A stretch of 64,000 nt of DNA from JAGPUQ01 sp036677085 (GTDB lineage: Bacteria > Pseudomonadota > Gammaproteobacteria > Pseudomonadales > Porticoccaceae), in the NCBI GenBank assembly GCA_036677085.1, contig JAKFFI010000058.1:62001-126000 (forward strand), read 5' to 3'. The notes under the pieces were generated by a model. The model saw nothing but the letters and a program-made list of their open reading frames with translations, was not told the origin of the DNA and searched no databases. The position numbers and the translations under genes were made by a program. This document shows, piece after piece, positions 51,670 through 60,479 of the stretch (position 1 is the stretch's first letter; each line of letters starts with the position of its first letter).

Positions 51670-52647
51670 ATGAAAGCACTGGTCTGCGAGGCCTACGGGC
51701 CGGTCGAAAATCTGGTCTATCGGGACATGCCGGACCCGGTGCCGGGCGCGGGTGAAATTCGGGTGGCCATCGAGGCCATCGGCGTCAATTTTCCCGACGG
51801 CCTGCTGGTGGAAGGCAAGTATCAGGCGAAACCCCAGGTTCCCTTCATGCCGGGCGGCGAATTCGCCGGGACGGTGGCGGCCCTGGGCCCGGGGGCGAGC
51901 GGTTTTGCGGTGGGTGACCGGGTGCTGGGCTGGAATGTCGGTCGCGGCGCCTACGCCGAGCAGATCGCGGTGCCGGCCGGGGAGCTGTTTCCATTGCCGG
52001 CCTCGATGTCCATGGACCAGGGCGCGGCGCTCCTGTGTGCCACCGCGACGGCCCACCACGCGCTGCGCCAGCGCGGCCGCTTGCAGGCGGGCGAGACGCT
52101 GGTGGTGCTGGGCGCGGCGGGCGGCACCGGCGTCGCCGCCGTGCAGATCGGCAAGGCCATGGGCGCGCGCGTGATCGCGGTCTGCTCCAGCGACGAAAAG
52201 ATCGCATTCGCCAAGTCCCAGGGCGCGGATGACGGCATCAACTACAGCCGCGAGGATCTGAATCAGGCGATCAAGACGCTGACCGACGGGCGCGGTGCCG
52301 ATGTGGTCTACGATGCCGTCGGCGGCGACGCCTTCGACGCCTGCTCCCGCGCGATGGCCTGGGACGGGCGGCTGCTGATCATCGGCTTTGCCTCGGGGCG
52401 CATCCCGACCCTGCCGGTCAACCTGACGCTGGTGAAAGGCTATTCGGTGATCGGCGTGTTCTGGGGCGCCTTTACCCAGCGCGAGCCGGCGGCCTATGCC
52501 GCCAACATGCGCGAACTGTTCGCCTGGTTCGAAGCGGGCAAGGTGGTGCCGGTGATCGACCGGGTATTTGCGCTCGCCGACGGCGTCAAGGCGATCCAGT
52601 ACGTCACCGGGCGCGGCGCGCGCGGCAAAGTGGTGATCCGGCCCTGA
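51670..52647 (+). CDS. Zinc-independent quinone-oxidoreductase-like MDR enzyme, copy 1
   Basis: The 325-residue medium-chain dehydrogenase/reductase has the NADPH:quinone-oxidoreductase layout. A GroES-like part holds AIGVNFPDGLLVEGKYQ, and the Rossmann motif is VVLGAAGGTGVAAVQIGKAMGA near residues 144-165. It lacks the zinc-binding cysteines of alcohol dehydrogenases. GAGGGAAATGCA (51658-51669) contains the ribosome binding site ahead of the ATG. It is followed 22 bases later by a paralogue of identical length that is nearly identical in the middle and at the start. The reaction is probably NADPH-dependent reduction of an enoyl-CoA or enone in the same pathway. Confidence 0.88.
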   Translation: MKALVCEAYGPVENLVYRDMPDPVPGAGEIRVAIEAIGVNFPDGLLVEGKYQAKPQVPFMPGGEFAGTVAALGPGASGFAVGDRVLGWNVGRGAYAEQIAVPAGELFPLPASMSMDQGAALLCATATAHHALRQRGRLQAGETLVVLGAAGGTGVAAVQIGKAMGARVIAVCSSDEKIAFAKSQGADDGINYSREDLNQAIKTLTDGRGADVVYDAVGGDAFDACSRAMAWDGRLLIIGFASGRIPTLPVNLTLVKGYSVIGVFWGAFTQREPAAYAANMRELFAWFEAGKVVPVIDRVFALADGVKAIQYVTGRGARGKVVIRP

Positions 52648-52669
52648 GCGCCGGTTGCGGAGAACAACG

Positions 52670-53647
52670 ATGAAGGCGTTGGTGTGCGAGGCCTACGGGC
52701 CGGTCGAAAATCTGGTCTATCGGGACCTGCCGGACCCGGTGCCGGGCGCGGGTGAAATCCTGGTGGCGGTGCGCGCGATCGGCGTCAATTTTCCCGATGG
52801 TCTGCTGGTGGAGGGAAAGTATCAGGCCAGACCGCCCTGCCCCTTCGTGCCCGGCTCCGAAGTCAGCGGCGAGGTGATCGCCCTGGGCGCAGGGGTGGAC
52901 AATTTTCGGGTGGGCGATCGGGTGCTGAGCCTCACCACCAGCTTCGGCGCCTATGCCGAGAAAATCGTCCTGCCCGCGGCGGTGGCAAACAAGCTGCCGG
53001 CCTTCATGGATTATGAGCAGGGCGCTGCGCTGCTCGCCGCCACCGGCACCGCTCACCACGCGCTGCGCCAGCGCGGCCGCTTGCAGGCGGGCGAGACCCT
53101 GGTGGTGCTGGGGGCGGCGGGCGGCACCGGCGTCGCCGCCGTGCAGATCGGCAAGGCCATCGGCGCGCGCGTGATCGCGGTCTGTTCCACCGACGCAAAG
53201 ATCGCCTTTGCCAAAGCGCAGGGCGCGGATGACGGCATCAACTACAGCCGCGAGGATCTCAATCAGGCGATCAAGCAGCTGACCGACGGGCGCGGCGCCG
53301 ATGTGGTCTACGATGCCGTGGGCGGCGACGCCTTCGACGCCTGCTCCCGCGCCATGGCCTGGGACGGACGGCTGCTGATCGTGGGCTTTGCCTCGGGGCG
53401 CATCCCGACCCTGCCGGTCAACCTGACGCTGGTCAAAGGCTATGCGGTGATCGGCGTGTTCTGGGGCGCCTTTACCGAGAAGGAGCCCGCCGCCCACGCC
53501 GCCAACATGCGCGAACTGTTCGGCTGGGTCGAGACCGGCCAGGTGAGACCGGTGATCGATGCGGTGTTCCCGCTGACCGACGGCATCGCCGCGATCAAGA
53601 AGGTGACCGGCCGCGACGTCATGGGTAAGGTGATCGTAAAACCCTGA
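52670..53647 (+). CDS. Zinc-independent quinone-oxidoreductase-like MDR enzyme, copy 2
   Basis: This 325-residue paralogue of the gene exactly 1000 bases upstream has the same start (MKALVCEAYGPVENLVYRD) and Rossmann segment (VVLGAAGGTGVAAVQIGKAIGA). It diverges over residues 53-120 (for instance CPFVPGSEVSGEVIALGAG against VPFMPGGEFAGTVAALGPG) and again at the C-terminus. The divergent part contributes to the substrate pocket, so the copies probably handle different substrates. ATG 52670 follows CGGAGAACAACG; an in-frame upstream ATG at 52655 is less likely. Confidence 0.88.
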   Translation: MKALVCEAYGPVENLVYRDLPDPVPGAGEILVAVRAIGVNFPDGLLVEGKYQARPPCPFVPGSEVSGEVIALGAGVDNFRVGDRVLSLTTSFGAYAEKIVLPAAVANKLPAFMDYEQGAALLAATGTAHHALRQRGRLQAGETLVVLGAAGGTGVAAVQIGKAIGARVIAVCSTDAKIAFAKAQGADDGINYSREDLNQAIKQLTDGRGADVVYDAVGGDAFDACSRAMAWDGRLLIVGFASGRIPTLPVNLTLVKGYAVIGVFWGAFTEKEPAAHAANMRELFGWVETGQVRPVIDAVFPLTDGIAAIKKVTGRDVMGKVIVKP

Positions 53648-53657
53648 GGACAGGACC

Positions 53658-54428
53658 ATGGACTCCAAACGCTTCGATCTCACCGGCCGGGTGGCGCTGG
53701 TGACAGGTGCCTCCAGCGGCTTCGGCGAGCATTTCGTTCGCGTGCTGGCCGAAGCCGGCGCGCGCGTGGTCGCGGGTGCGCGCCGCGAGGACCGCCTGCA
53801 CCGGCTGGTGGATGAGATCGCCGCCGCCGGGGGCACCGCCCACGCGGTTGGCATGGATGTCACCGACGCCGCCAGCGTCGCTGCGGCCTTCACGGCTGCG
53901 GAGGCGAAATTCGGCACCGTGGATCTGCTGGTCAACAACGCCGGCGTCGCGGCCCCCGGGACCTTGCACAAGACCGCGGAAGCCGATTGGGACTGGGTGG
54001 TGGACACCAATCTCAAGGGCGCGTGGCTGGTCGCGGCGGAAGCGGCGCGGCGCATGCTGGCCGCCCGGCGTGGCGGCGCCATCATCAATATCGCTTCGGT
54101 GCTGGGCATGGCCACCAGTCGCGGCCACGGTGTCTATTCAGCCACCAAGGCGGGGGTGATCCAGCTCACCAAGCACATGGCGCTGGAGCTGGCGGGCAAG
54201 AACATCCGCGTCAATGCCATCTGCCCGGGCTACTTCAAGACCGAGATGAACGACGCATATTTCGACAGCGCGGCCGGGCAGGCTTACATCGCCGCCACGC
54301 CGGGCGGTCGCCTGGGCCGCATGGAGGAAATGGACGGCCCGCTGCTGCTGCTCGCCAGCGACGCCGGCTCCTTCATCAACGGTGCCCTGCTGCCGGTGGA
54401 CGGCGGCCATCTGGTGATGTCCATCTGA
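53658..54428 (+). CDS. Short-chain dehydrogenase/reductase 1
   Basis: The 256-residue SDR has the cofactor motif TGASSGFGEHF, the NNAGVA motif, the catalytic serine region NIASVLGM and the YSATKAG motif (Y-x3-K), ending with GALLPVDGGHL. The arginine-containing GARRED loop suggests NADP(H) preference. It is the first of three tandem SDRs and follows MDR copy 2 by 10 bases, so is likely part of the same transcript. The substrate is unknown. Confidence 0.88.
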   Translation: MDSKRFDLTGRVALVTGASSGFGEHFVRVLAEAGARVVAGARREDRLHRLVDEIAAAGGTAHAVGMDVTDAASVAAAFTAAEAKFGTVDLLVNNAGVAAPGTLHKTAEADWDWVVDTNLKGAWLVAAEAARRMLAARRGGAIINIASVLGMATSRGHGVYSATKAGVIQLTKHMALELAGKNIRVNAICPGYFKTEMNDAYFDSAAGQAYIAATPGGRLGRMEEMDGPLLLLASDAGSFINGALLPVDGGHLVMSI

Positions 54429-54437
54429 GGAGAAAAA

Positions 54438-55202
54438 ATGACCACCAAACTCTTTGATCTGACGGCCCGCATCGCGCTGATCGCCGGTGCCAGTCGCGGC
54501 ATAGGTGCAGCCATCGCCAGACTGCTGGCCGAACAGGGTGCCCACGTCATCGTCACCAGCCGCAAGCTCGACGGCTGCCAGCACGTGGTGGACGAAATCC
54601 TGGCCGCCGGCCACAGCGCCGAGGCCATGGCCTGTCATATTGGCGAGATGGAGCAGATCGAGGCCGCCTTTGCGCAGGTCCGCGCCACCCACGGCCGCCT
54701 CGACATCCTGGTCAACAACGCCGCCGCCAACCCCTATTTCGGCCATGTGGTGGACACCGACCTGCCCGCCTTCCAGAAAACCCTGGACGTGAACATCCGC
54801 GGCTATTTTTATATGTCCGCGAACGCGATAAAGCTGATGCGCGAAGGAGGCGGCGGCGCCATCGTCAATGTGGGCTCGGTCAACGGCGTCACCCCGGGAC
54901 CACTGCAAGGCATTTATTCGATTTCCAAGGCGGCGATCATCAGCATGACCAAGACCTTCGCCAAGGAATGCGCGCTCGAAAACATCCGCGTCAACGCGCT
55001 GTTGCCCGGTCTCACCAAAACCCGATTCGCCGGCGCCCTGTTCACCAACGAGGACGTGCACCGCGAGATCATGGCGGGCATTCCCATGGGCCGCCACGCG
55101 GAACCCGAGGAAATGGCCGGAGCCGTGCTCTATCTGGTATCGGATGCGGCCAGCTACACCACGGGCACCTGTCTGACCGTCGATGGCGGCATCACCATCT
55201 GA
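54438..55202 (+). CDS. Short-chain dehydrogenase/reductase 2
   Basis: The 254-residue SDR has AGASRGIGAAIARLL, the TSRKLDGCQ cofactor-specificity loop (arginine and lysine favour NADPH), NNAAANP, NVGSVNG and YSISKAAIISM, with the C-terminal TGTCLTVDGGITI. It resembles the carbonyl reductase/DHRS4-type branch. It lies nine bases after SDR 1, with GAGGAGAAAA as the ribosome binding site, in the same transcript. Confidence 0.88.
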   Translation: MTTKLFDLTARIALIAGASRGIGAAIARLLAEQGAHVIVTSRKLDGCQHVVDEILAAGHSAEAMACHIGEMEQIEAAFAQVRATHGRLDILVNNAAANPYFGHVVDTDLPAFQKTLDVNIRGYFYMSANAIKLMREGGGGAIVNVGSVNGVTPGPLQGIYSISKAAIISMTKTFAKECALENIRVNALLPGLTKTRFAGALFTNEDVHREIMAGIPMGRHAEPEEMAGAVLYLVSDAASYTTGTCLTVDGGITI

Positions 55203-55244
55203 TGCCCAGAATGTGAACAGCTGACAATACAACGAGGCGGCGCG

Positions 55245-56015
55245 ATGCGAACCCACTACGATTTCGATAATCAGGTCGTACTGATCACCGGCGCGGGCTC
55301 CGGCTTCGGCAAGCTGGCCGCCGAGCGGTTCGCGGCGGCCGGCGCGCGCCTCGCCCTGTGCGATCTCAACGAAAAAGCCGTCAGCGCCGTGGCCCGGCAA
55401 CTGGAAGCCGGCGGCACCCAGGTGGTGGCCATGGCCTGCGATGTCGGCGTACCCACGCAGGTGGCGACCTTTTTCGCTGCCCTCGATGACAGCTTCGAGC
55501 GTCTCGACGTGGCGATCAACAATGCCGGCGTCTCCCACGCCAAGGTGCGGCTGCACGAAACCGACCTCGGCATGTGGGACCGCGTTATCGACACCAATCT
55601 CAAGGGCGTCTATCTGTGCATGCAGCAGGAACTCGCCCGCATGGTCACCCGCAACAGCGGCGCCATCCTCAATGTGAGTTCGGCGGCGGGCATCATGGGC
55701 GCACCCTTCATCAGCCTCTACAGCGCCAGCAAGCACGGCGTGATCGGACTCACCAAATCGGCGGCGCTGGAATACGGACGCAAGGGGATCCGGGTCAACG
55801 CCTTGTGTCCGGCCTTCGCGCTGACGCCCATGGTCGAGGCCAGCCTGAATGCGGCCGGCGGCAAGAGCCGCGAAAACCTCGAAGCGGGCAACCCGATGCG
55901 GCGCCTGGGCGAGATGGACGAAGTGGTACAGGCGATGCTGTGGGCCTGTTGCGATGACAACAGTTTCCTGAACGGCGCCGTGATTCCCATCGACGGTGGA
56001 CTGTCCGCCACCTGA
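55245..56015 (+). CDS. Short-chain dehydrogenase/reductase 3
   Basis: The 256-residue SDR has TGAGSGFGKLAAERF, the acidic LCDLNEKAV loop (aspartate favours NAD(H)), NNAGVSHAKV, NVSSAAGIMG and YSASKHGVIGL, ending NGAVIPIDGG. It probably oxidises a 3-hydroxyacyl or secondary-alcohol intermediate, judged only from cofactor type and context. It starts 42 bases after SDR 2 and precedes pdxH. Confidence 0.87.
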   Translation: MRTHYDFDNQVVLITGAGSGFGKLAAERFAAAGARLALCDLNEKAVSAVARQLEAGGTQVVAMACDVGVPTQVATFFAALDDSFERLDVAINNAGVSHAKVRLHETDLGMWDRVIDTNLKGVYLCMQQELARMVTRNSGAILNVSSAAGIMGAPFISLYSASKHGVIGLTKSAALEYGRKGIRVNALCPAFALTPMVEASLNAAGGKSRENLEAGNPMRRLGEMDEVVQAMLWACCDDNSFLNGAVIPIDGGLSAT

Positions 56016-56022
56016 CGCCACC

Positions 56023-56664
56023 ATGAGCATCGACTTCAAGCGCCGCGAATACCGCTACGGCAACCTGACCCGGGAGTCGCTGCGGGACTCGCCCTTCGAC
56101 CAGTTCCAGCTCTGGCTCGACGAAGCCGTCGCCTCGCCCATGATCGATCCAACGGCGATGGTGGTGGCCACGCTCGACGCCGCCGGCCGGCCCTGGCAGC
56201 GAGCCGTGTTGCTCAAGGGCTTTGACGCCCGGGGCTTTGTGTTCTACACCAATCTGGGCAGCCACAAGGCGGCGCACATTGCCGCCAGCACCGAGCTCAG
56301 TCTGCATTTCCCGTGGTTTCCGCTGGATCGCCAGGTCAGCATCGCCGGCACCGCGAGCCCGGTTTCGCGGGACGAGGTGAGCGACTACTTCGCCACGCGG
56401 CCCCGGGACAGCCAGCTGGCGGCTTGGGCCTCCCGGCAGAGCACCGAGCTTGCCTCGCGCGAAGATCTGGAAGCAGCGTTTGCGCGCTGCGCCGCGCGCT
56501 TTGCGGGCGGCGAAGTTCCGGTTCCGGAGTTCTGGGGCGGTTTCCGGGTGGCGCCCAGGGCATTCGAATTCTGGCAGGGTGGCGAAATGCGCCTGCACGA
56601 CCGCTTTCGCTATCTGCCCGGTCCGACACCGGACAGTTGGCGGATCTTGCGTCTGGCACCCTGA
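56023..56664 (+). CDS. pdxH: Pyridoxine/pyridoxamine 5'-phosphate oxidase PdxH
   Basis: PdxH is an FMN enzyme making pyridoxal 5'-phosphate. The 213-residue protein has REYRYGNLTRESLRDSPFDQFQLWLDEA, the FMN-binding QRAVLLKGFDARGFVFYTNLGSHKA, FFPWF-like HFPWFPLDRQVSI, ASRQSTEL, and the C-terminal substrate motif PEFWGGFRVAP...EFWQGGEMRLHDR. ATG 56023 lies 7 bases after SDR 3; an in-frame ATG at 55996 overlaps that gene. It is probably a housekeeping gene carried along in the cluster. Confidence 0.96.
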   Translation: MSIDFKRREYRYGNLTRESLRDSPFDQFQLWLDEAVASPMIDPTAMVVATLDAAGRPWQRAVLLKGFDARGFVFYTNLGSHKAAHIAASTELSLHFPWFPLDRQVSIAGTASPVSRDEVSDYFATRPRDSQLAAWASRQSTELASREDLEAAFARCAARFAGGEVPVPEFWGGFRVAPRAFEFWQGGEMRLHDRFRYLPGPTPDSWRILRLAP

Positions 56665-56692
56665 TCCGACGCCCTGATCCGACGAGGCCGCG

Positions 56693-57319
56693 ATGACGCG
56701 CATTCACCTGATCCGCCATGGCGAGACCGCCTGGAACGCCGAAGGCCGCATCCAGGGGCATGCCGACAACCCCCTCAATGCCCTGGGTCGGAGCCAGGCG
56801 CTGGGTCTGCGGGAAGCCCTCGCCCACCTCGCCCCGGTGCGGATTTACACCAGCACCAGCCTGCGCGCGCGGGAAACCGCCGAGCTGGCGTTCGGCCAGC
56901 TGGGAGTGGAGTTCGTCCTGATGGAGAGTCTGCGTGAAATCTATCTGGGGGACTGGGAAGGCTTTCTCTACAAGGAGATCGAACAGACGCATCCCGAGGA
57001 GGTTCATGCGTTTCGGCACGCGCCCCATCGCTTCAACTATCCCGGCGCGGAAACCTTCGCCGAGTTGCAGGCGCGCGGGTTGCAGGCGCTGGCCGAAATC
57101 ATGGCGCGCGAGCACGGCGGCGGCGATGTGGTGGTGGTCAGTCACGGCGCCATGATTCGCACGCTGCTGAGTCACTACCTCGACCGCCCCCTGAGCCGCC
57201 TCTGGGAGCCGCCGCGCATGCACAACTGCGCCCACAGTATTCTCCAGGTGCGGGCCGATGGCCCACCCCGGGTGGTGCAGTACGCCGATCTGACCCAGGG
57301 CTTTGGCGCCTGCGAATGA
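56693..57319 (+). CDS. Histidine phosphatase (GpmB/CobC-like)
   Basis: The 208-residue protein has RHGETAWNAEGRIQGHADNPLN at residues 8-29, the phosphate-binding arginine in TSTSLRARETAEL, REIYLGDWEGF, and the second catalytic histidine in VVVSHGAMIRTLL. This complete motif set contrasts with the phosphatase at 48595. Related proteins are broad phosphatases or act on alpha-ribazole phosphate. It follows pdxH by 28 bases. Confidence 0.9.
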   Translation: MTRIHLIRHGETAWNAEGRIQGHADNPLNALGRSQALGLREALAHLAPVRIYTSTSLRARETAELAFGQLGVEFVLMESLREIYLGDWEGFLYKEIEQTHPEEVHAFRHAPHRFNYPGAETFAELQARGLQALAEIMAREHGGGDVVVVSHGAMIRTLLSHYLDRPLSRLWEPPRMHNCAHSILQVRADGPPRVVQYADLTQGFGACE

Positions 57320-57421
57320 ATTCCCGGTCCGGCGCGTGCGAGCGAGGCAATTTTGGCGCCGGGATTGGACGTGCTGTGCTAACCTCGCGCCCCTGTTGAA
57401 CAGCAGCCACGGGAGAATCCG

Positions 57422-57805
57422 GTGACCGGTCAGGAGATATTGGAGTTCTGGCTCCAGGCAGTGAATGATGGCGATGTCGATGCCCTGGTGAATCTCTACG
57501 CGGATGGCGCCACCCTGTTTCCGACTTTTTCGCCCCATGCCCTGGCCGATGCCGCGGCGATCCGGGGCTATTTCGAAGCCCTGGCATCGCGCCCTGCGCT
57601 GGCGGTCAGCCTGTATCGCTCGCGTTTGTACCAGCACGAGCTTCCCGGCGGCCTCGTGGTACTGGCGGGAGTCTATGCGTTCAAGTTCGAAGTGGACGAT
57701 GACCTGCTGACGTTCCCGTCGCGGTTTACCATAGTGCTCGATCCCGGCGCCGAGCGCCCCATCCGGCACCACCATTCGGCGCAGGTCCCGCGGACGCTCA
57801 ATTAG
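57422..57805 (+). CDS. NTF2-like / CaMKII-association-domain protein
   Basis: The 127-residue protein begins at GTG 57422 (GGGAGA about 5 bases upstream) and fits the SnoaL/NTF2-like fold: ILEFWLQAVNDGDVDALVNLYADGATLFPTFSPHAL, then AAIRGYFEAL and the C-terminal RHHHSAQVPR. The pattern is that of bacterial CaMKII-association-domain homologues (COG4875). The cavity could bind a small hydrophobic molecule, and no enzyme activity can be claimed. Confidence 0.8.
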   Translation: MTGQEILEFWLQAVNDGDVDALVNLYADGATLFPTFSPHALADAAAIRGYFEALASRPALAVSLYRSRLYQHELPGGLVVLAGVYAFKFEVDDDLLTFPSRFTIVLDPGAERPIRHHHSAQVPRTLN

Positions 57806-57971
57806 CGGGCTGAATCGGAAGCCACTACTTATTACGGCATTGATTCAGAACAACTCAGGGAATAAAACGCTATTGACGGCGCGGTTCGCGTTAATGAGTA
57901 TCCGGGCAATTGGCGGCGCGCCTACGGGCGCCATTCCCGGTGCAAACCAATTCAGATGACAGGAGTGAATG

Positions 57972-59471
57972 ATGGGTATCAGTGAGAGTGGCAACATTTT
58001 GCGCCAGCTTGAGACAGGCAAGCGCAAGCCCCGCGTGATCGTGATCGGGACCGGGCTGTCCGGAATCTGCATGGGCGTCCGGTTGATGTCCGCCGGTTAC
58101 GACGATCTGGTGCTGCTGGAGCAGGCCGATCGCTGCGGCGGTACCTGGCACTACAACCAGTATCCGGGTCTGCGCTGCGACGTTCCTTCCCACTACTACC
58201 AGTACAGCTTCGAGCCCAGCGCCGACTGGAGCCAGCGTTTCTGCGGCGGTGCGGAGATTCGGGAGTATTTCGAGGGCGTGGCGCGCAAATACCATGTCTT
58301 CGAACGCATCCGCTTCAACACCCAGGTGAAGCACGCCGAATGGACCGGCACCGAATGGGTCGTGGATATGGAGCAGAACGGGAGCAGCGAACAGCTGCGT
58401 TGCGACATCCTGATCAGTTCCTGCGGCATCCTGGTGCGGCCCAAGTATCCCGATATTCCCGGTCTCGACACCTTTGCCGGCAAAACCATTCACACCGCCC
58501 GCTGGGATCACAGCGTGGATCTGACCGGCAAGCGCGCCGCCATCATCGGCTGCGGTTCGACCGGCGTGCAGATGGTCGAGCCCTTGTCCAAGGTGTGCAG
58601 CAAGGTGGTTTCCTTCCAGCGCACACCCCAGTGGGTACTGCCGATTCCCAACCGCAAGTACCCCGAATTCGGCAAACGTCTGGCGCGCCGGTTTCCCATT
58701 ATTTCCAAGGCCTACTACGTCACCTTCCGCTTCGCCATGGAGCAGATGATGGGCCGCGGCATCATCAAGGATGGCTGGTCCCGCAAAATGGTGGGCAAGA
58801 TCTGCAAGTGGAATCTGGATTCCGTCAAGGATCCGGTCCTGCGCGCCAAGCTGACCCCCAACTACACCGCCATGTGCAAGCGCCTGGTGATGTCCTCCGA
58901 TTACTACCCGGCAATGCAGAAGCCCAATGTCGAGCTGGTCACCGATGGCATCGATCATATCGAGCCGCGCGGGATCGTCACCAAGGATGGCAAGCTCCAT
59001 GAGCTCGACGTCATCGCCCTCGCCACCGGCTATCACGCCAACGAATACATGCTTCCCATGACGATGACCGGTGAGCACGGCGTCACCCTCGACGACGTGT
59101 GGAAGGATGGCCCGCGCGGCTATCGCACCGTGGGTCTGCCCGGTTTCCCCAATTTCTTCATGGTGATGGGCCCCCACAGTCCGGTCGGCAATTTTTCGCT
59201 CACCTCCATTGCGGAGACGCAGTCCACTTACATCATGCGGTTTGTGGACCTGTGGGCGGAACGCAAATTCGAAACGGTCAGTCCGCGCGAGGACGCCACC
59301 GAGCGCTTCAATGCCGAGATGATGGCAAACATGAAGACGACGGTGTGGACCACGGGTTGCAAAAGCTGGTACCTGGACGAAAAAGGCATCCCGGGCTCCT
59401 GGCCCTGGACGGCCACCAAGTTCCGCAACGATCTGCAGGATCCGCGTTTGCAGGAGTACGAAATCGCCTGA
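57972..59471 (+). CDS. Baeyer-Villiger-type flavin monooxygenase
   Basis: The 499-residue flavoprotein has the FAD Rossmann motif IGTGLSGICMG (about residues 26-36), GGTWHYNQYPGLRCDVPSHYYQYSF typical of Baeyer-Villiger enzymes, the fingerprint FAGKTIHTARWDHS, and the NADPH motif GCGSTGVQM. It probably oxidises a ketone to an ester or lactone; the substrate is unknown. ATG 57972 is preferred to ATG 57969 because AGGAG (57961-57965) lies 6 bases from it and only 3 from the other. Confidence 0.9.
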   Translation: MGISESGNILRQLETGKRKPRVIVIGTGLSGICMGVRLMSAGYDDLVLLEQADRCGGTWHYNQYPGLRCDVPSHYYQYSFEPSADWSQRFCGGAEIREYFEGVARKYHVFERIRFNTQVKHAEWTGTEWVVDMEQNGSSEQLRCDILISSCGILVRPKYPDIPGLDTFAGKTIHTARWDHSVDLTGKRAAIIGCGSTGVQMVEPLSKVCSKVVSFQRTPQWVLPIPNRKYPEFGKRLARRFPIISKAYYVTFRFAMEQMMGRGIIKDGWSRKMVGKICKWNLDSVKDPVLRAKLTPNYTAMCKRLVMSSDYYPAMQKPNVELVTDGIDHIEPRGIVTKDGKLHELDVIALATGYHANEYMLPMTMTGEHGVTLDDVWKDGPRGYRTVGLPGFPNFFMVMGPHSPVGNFSLTSIAETQSTYIMRFVDLWAERKFETVSPREDATERFNAEMMANMKTTVWTTGCKSWYLDEKGIPGSWPWTATKFRNDLQDPRLQEYEIA

Positions 59472-59610
59472 GGGCCGCAGCGGCTCCGGGGTCGCCCCGG
59501 GGTCGCCGCCCCCACGCGATTGACAACGGATGTTTCGGCAGAATAATAGGCGCCGCCAGCGTCAGATTTCGCCAATTGCTTCTCAACCCATCCCCATCGG
59601 AGACACCGAC

Positions 59611-60438
59611 ATGCCAGGGACTGCCCCAGCCAGGTTTTCACCCCTCAGTGCCATCGCCGCCATGGTAGTTTCGTCCATCATCGCCATCGGCGGGTGCAAT
59701 GCCACCACCCCGACTCTGGGCGGTGGCAGCAACACCGCCACGGGCGCCGCTGCGGGCGGCACCAGCGCGGGCGCCAACCCCCAGCTCGAACGCTGCGACA
59801 GCACCCTCGGTACCATGGCGGTCGACGAGGACCGGACCGCGCCCTGGTTTTACCGCTTGAGCACGGAATACAGGCTCGATTCCACGGTGCCCGTGTTGCG
59901 CGCCATGATTCAGCAATCGAACTGTTTCGTGGTGGTTGAGCGTGGCGCGGCGCTCAACAACATGATGCGCGAGCGCGAAATGGCCGAATCCGGCGAAATG
60001 CGCCAGGGCAGCAAAATGGGCAAGGGCCAGATGGTCGCGGCCGACTACACCATGAGCCCGACGATCAATTTCAGCGAGAAGGGCACCGGTGCCATGGGCG
60101 GTCTGCTGGGTGGCGCGCTCGGCGGCGTTGCCGGCGTGGTGGCCGGCGGCCTCAAGGCGAACGAAGCTTCCACCACACTGCTGCTGATCGACAACCGCTC
60201 GGGCGTGCAGTTGTCAGCCGCGCAGGGCAGCGCCAAGAATTACGACATCGCCGGTTTCGGTGGCGGTTTCTTTGGTGGGGTTGCCGGTCTCGGGGGTTAC
60301 ACCAACACACCGGAAGGCAAGATCATCACGGCGTCCTTCATGGATTCCTTCAACCAGATGGTGCGCGCGCTGCGCAACTACCAGGCGCAAAGCGTGGAAG
60401 GCGGCCTCGGCACCGGCGGTACCCTGCAAGTGAACTAG
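59611..60438 (+). CDS. CsgG-like outer-membrane-associated lipoprotein
   Basis: The 275-residue protein has a lipoprotein signal with lipobox IAIGGC (Cys29). A CsgG-type domain follows with TVPVLRAMIQQSNCFVVVERG, LNNMMREREMAESG, VAADYTMSPTINFSEK, a long glycine/alanine-rich segment (AMGGLLGGALGGVAGVVAGG) and STTLLLIDNRSGVQLSAAQGSAKN. CsgG proteins form secretion pores or assembly factors, but no curli genes are present. GGAG (59599-59602) precedes ATG 59611. Only the family is claimed. Confidence 0.82.
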   Translation: MPGTAPARFSPLSAIAAMVVSSIIAIGGCNATTPTLGGGSNTATGAAAGGTSAGANPQLERCDSTLGTMAVDEDRTAPWFYRLSTEYRLDSTVPVLRAMIQQSNCFVVVERGAALNNMMREREMAESGEMRQGSKMGKGQMVAADYTMSPTINFSEKGTGAMGGLLGGALGGVAGVVAGGLKANEASTTLLLIDNRSGVQLSAAQGSAKNYDIAGFGGGFFGGVAGLGGYTNTPEGKIITASFMDSFNQMVRALRNYQAQSVEGGLGTGGTLQVN

Positions 60439-60479
60439 CCCGCTCCTGCGGTGCTCTTTCGGGACGCCCCGTTTGCGAG

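Noticed and set aside
54138..56039. 633-codon open frame on the minus strand
   Set aside because: It is antisense to three SDR genes with complete motifs.
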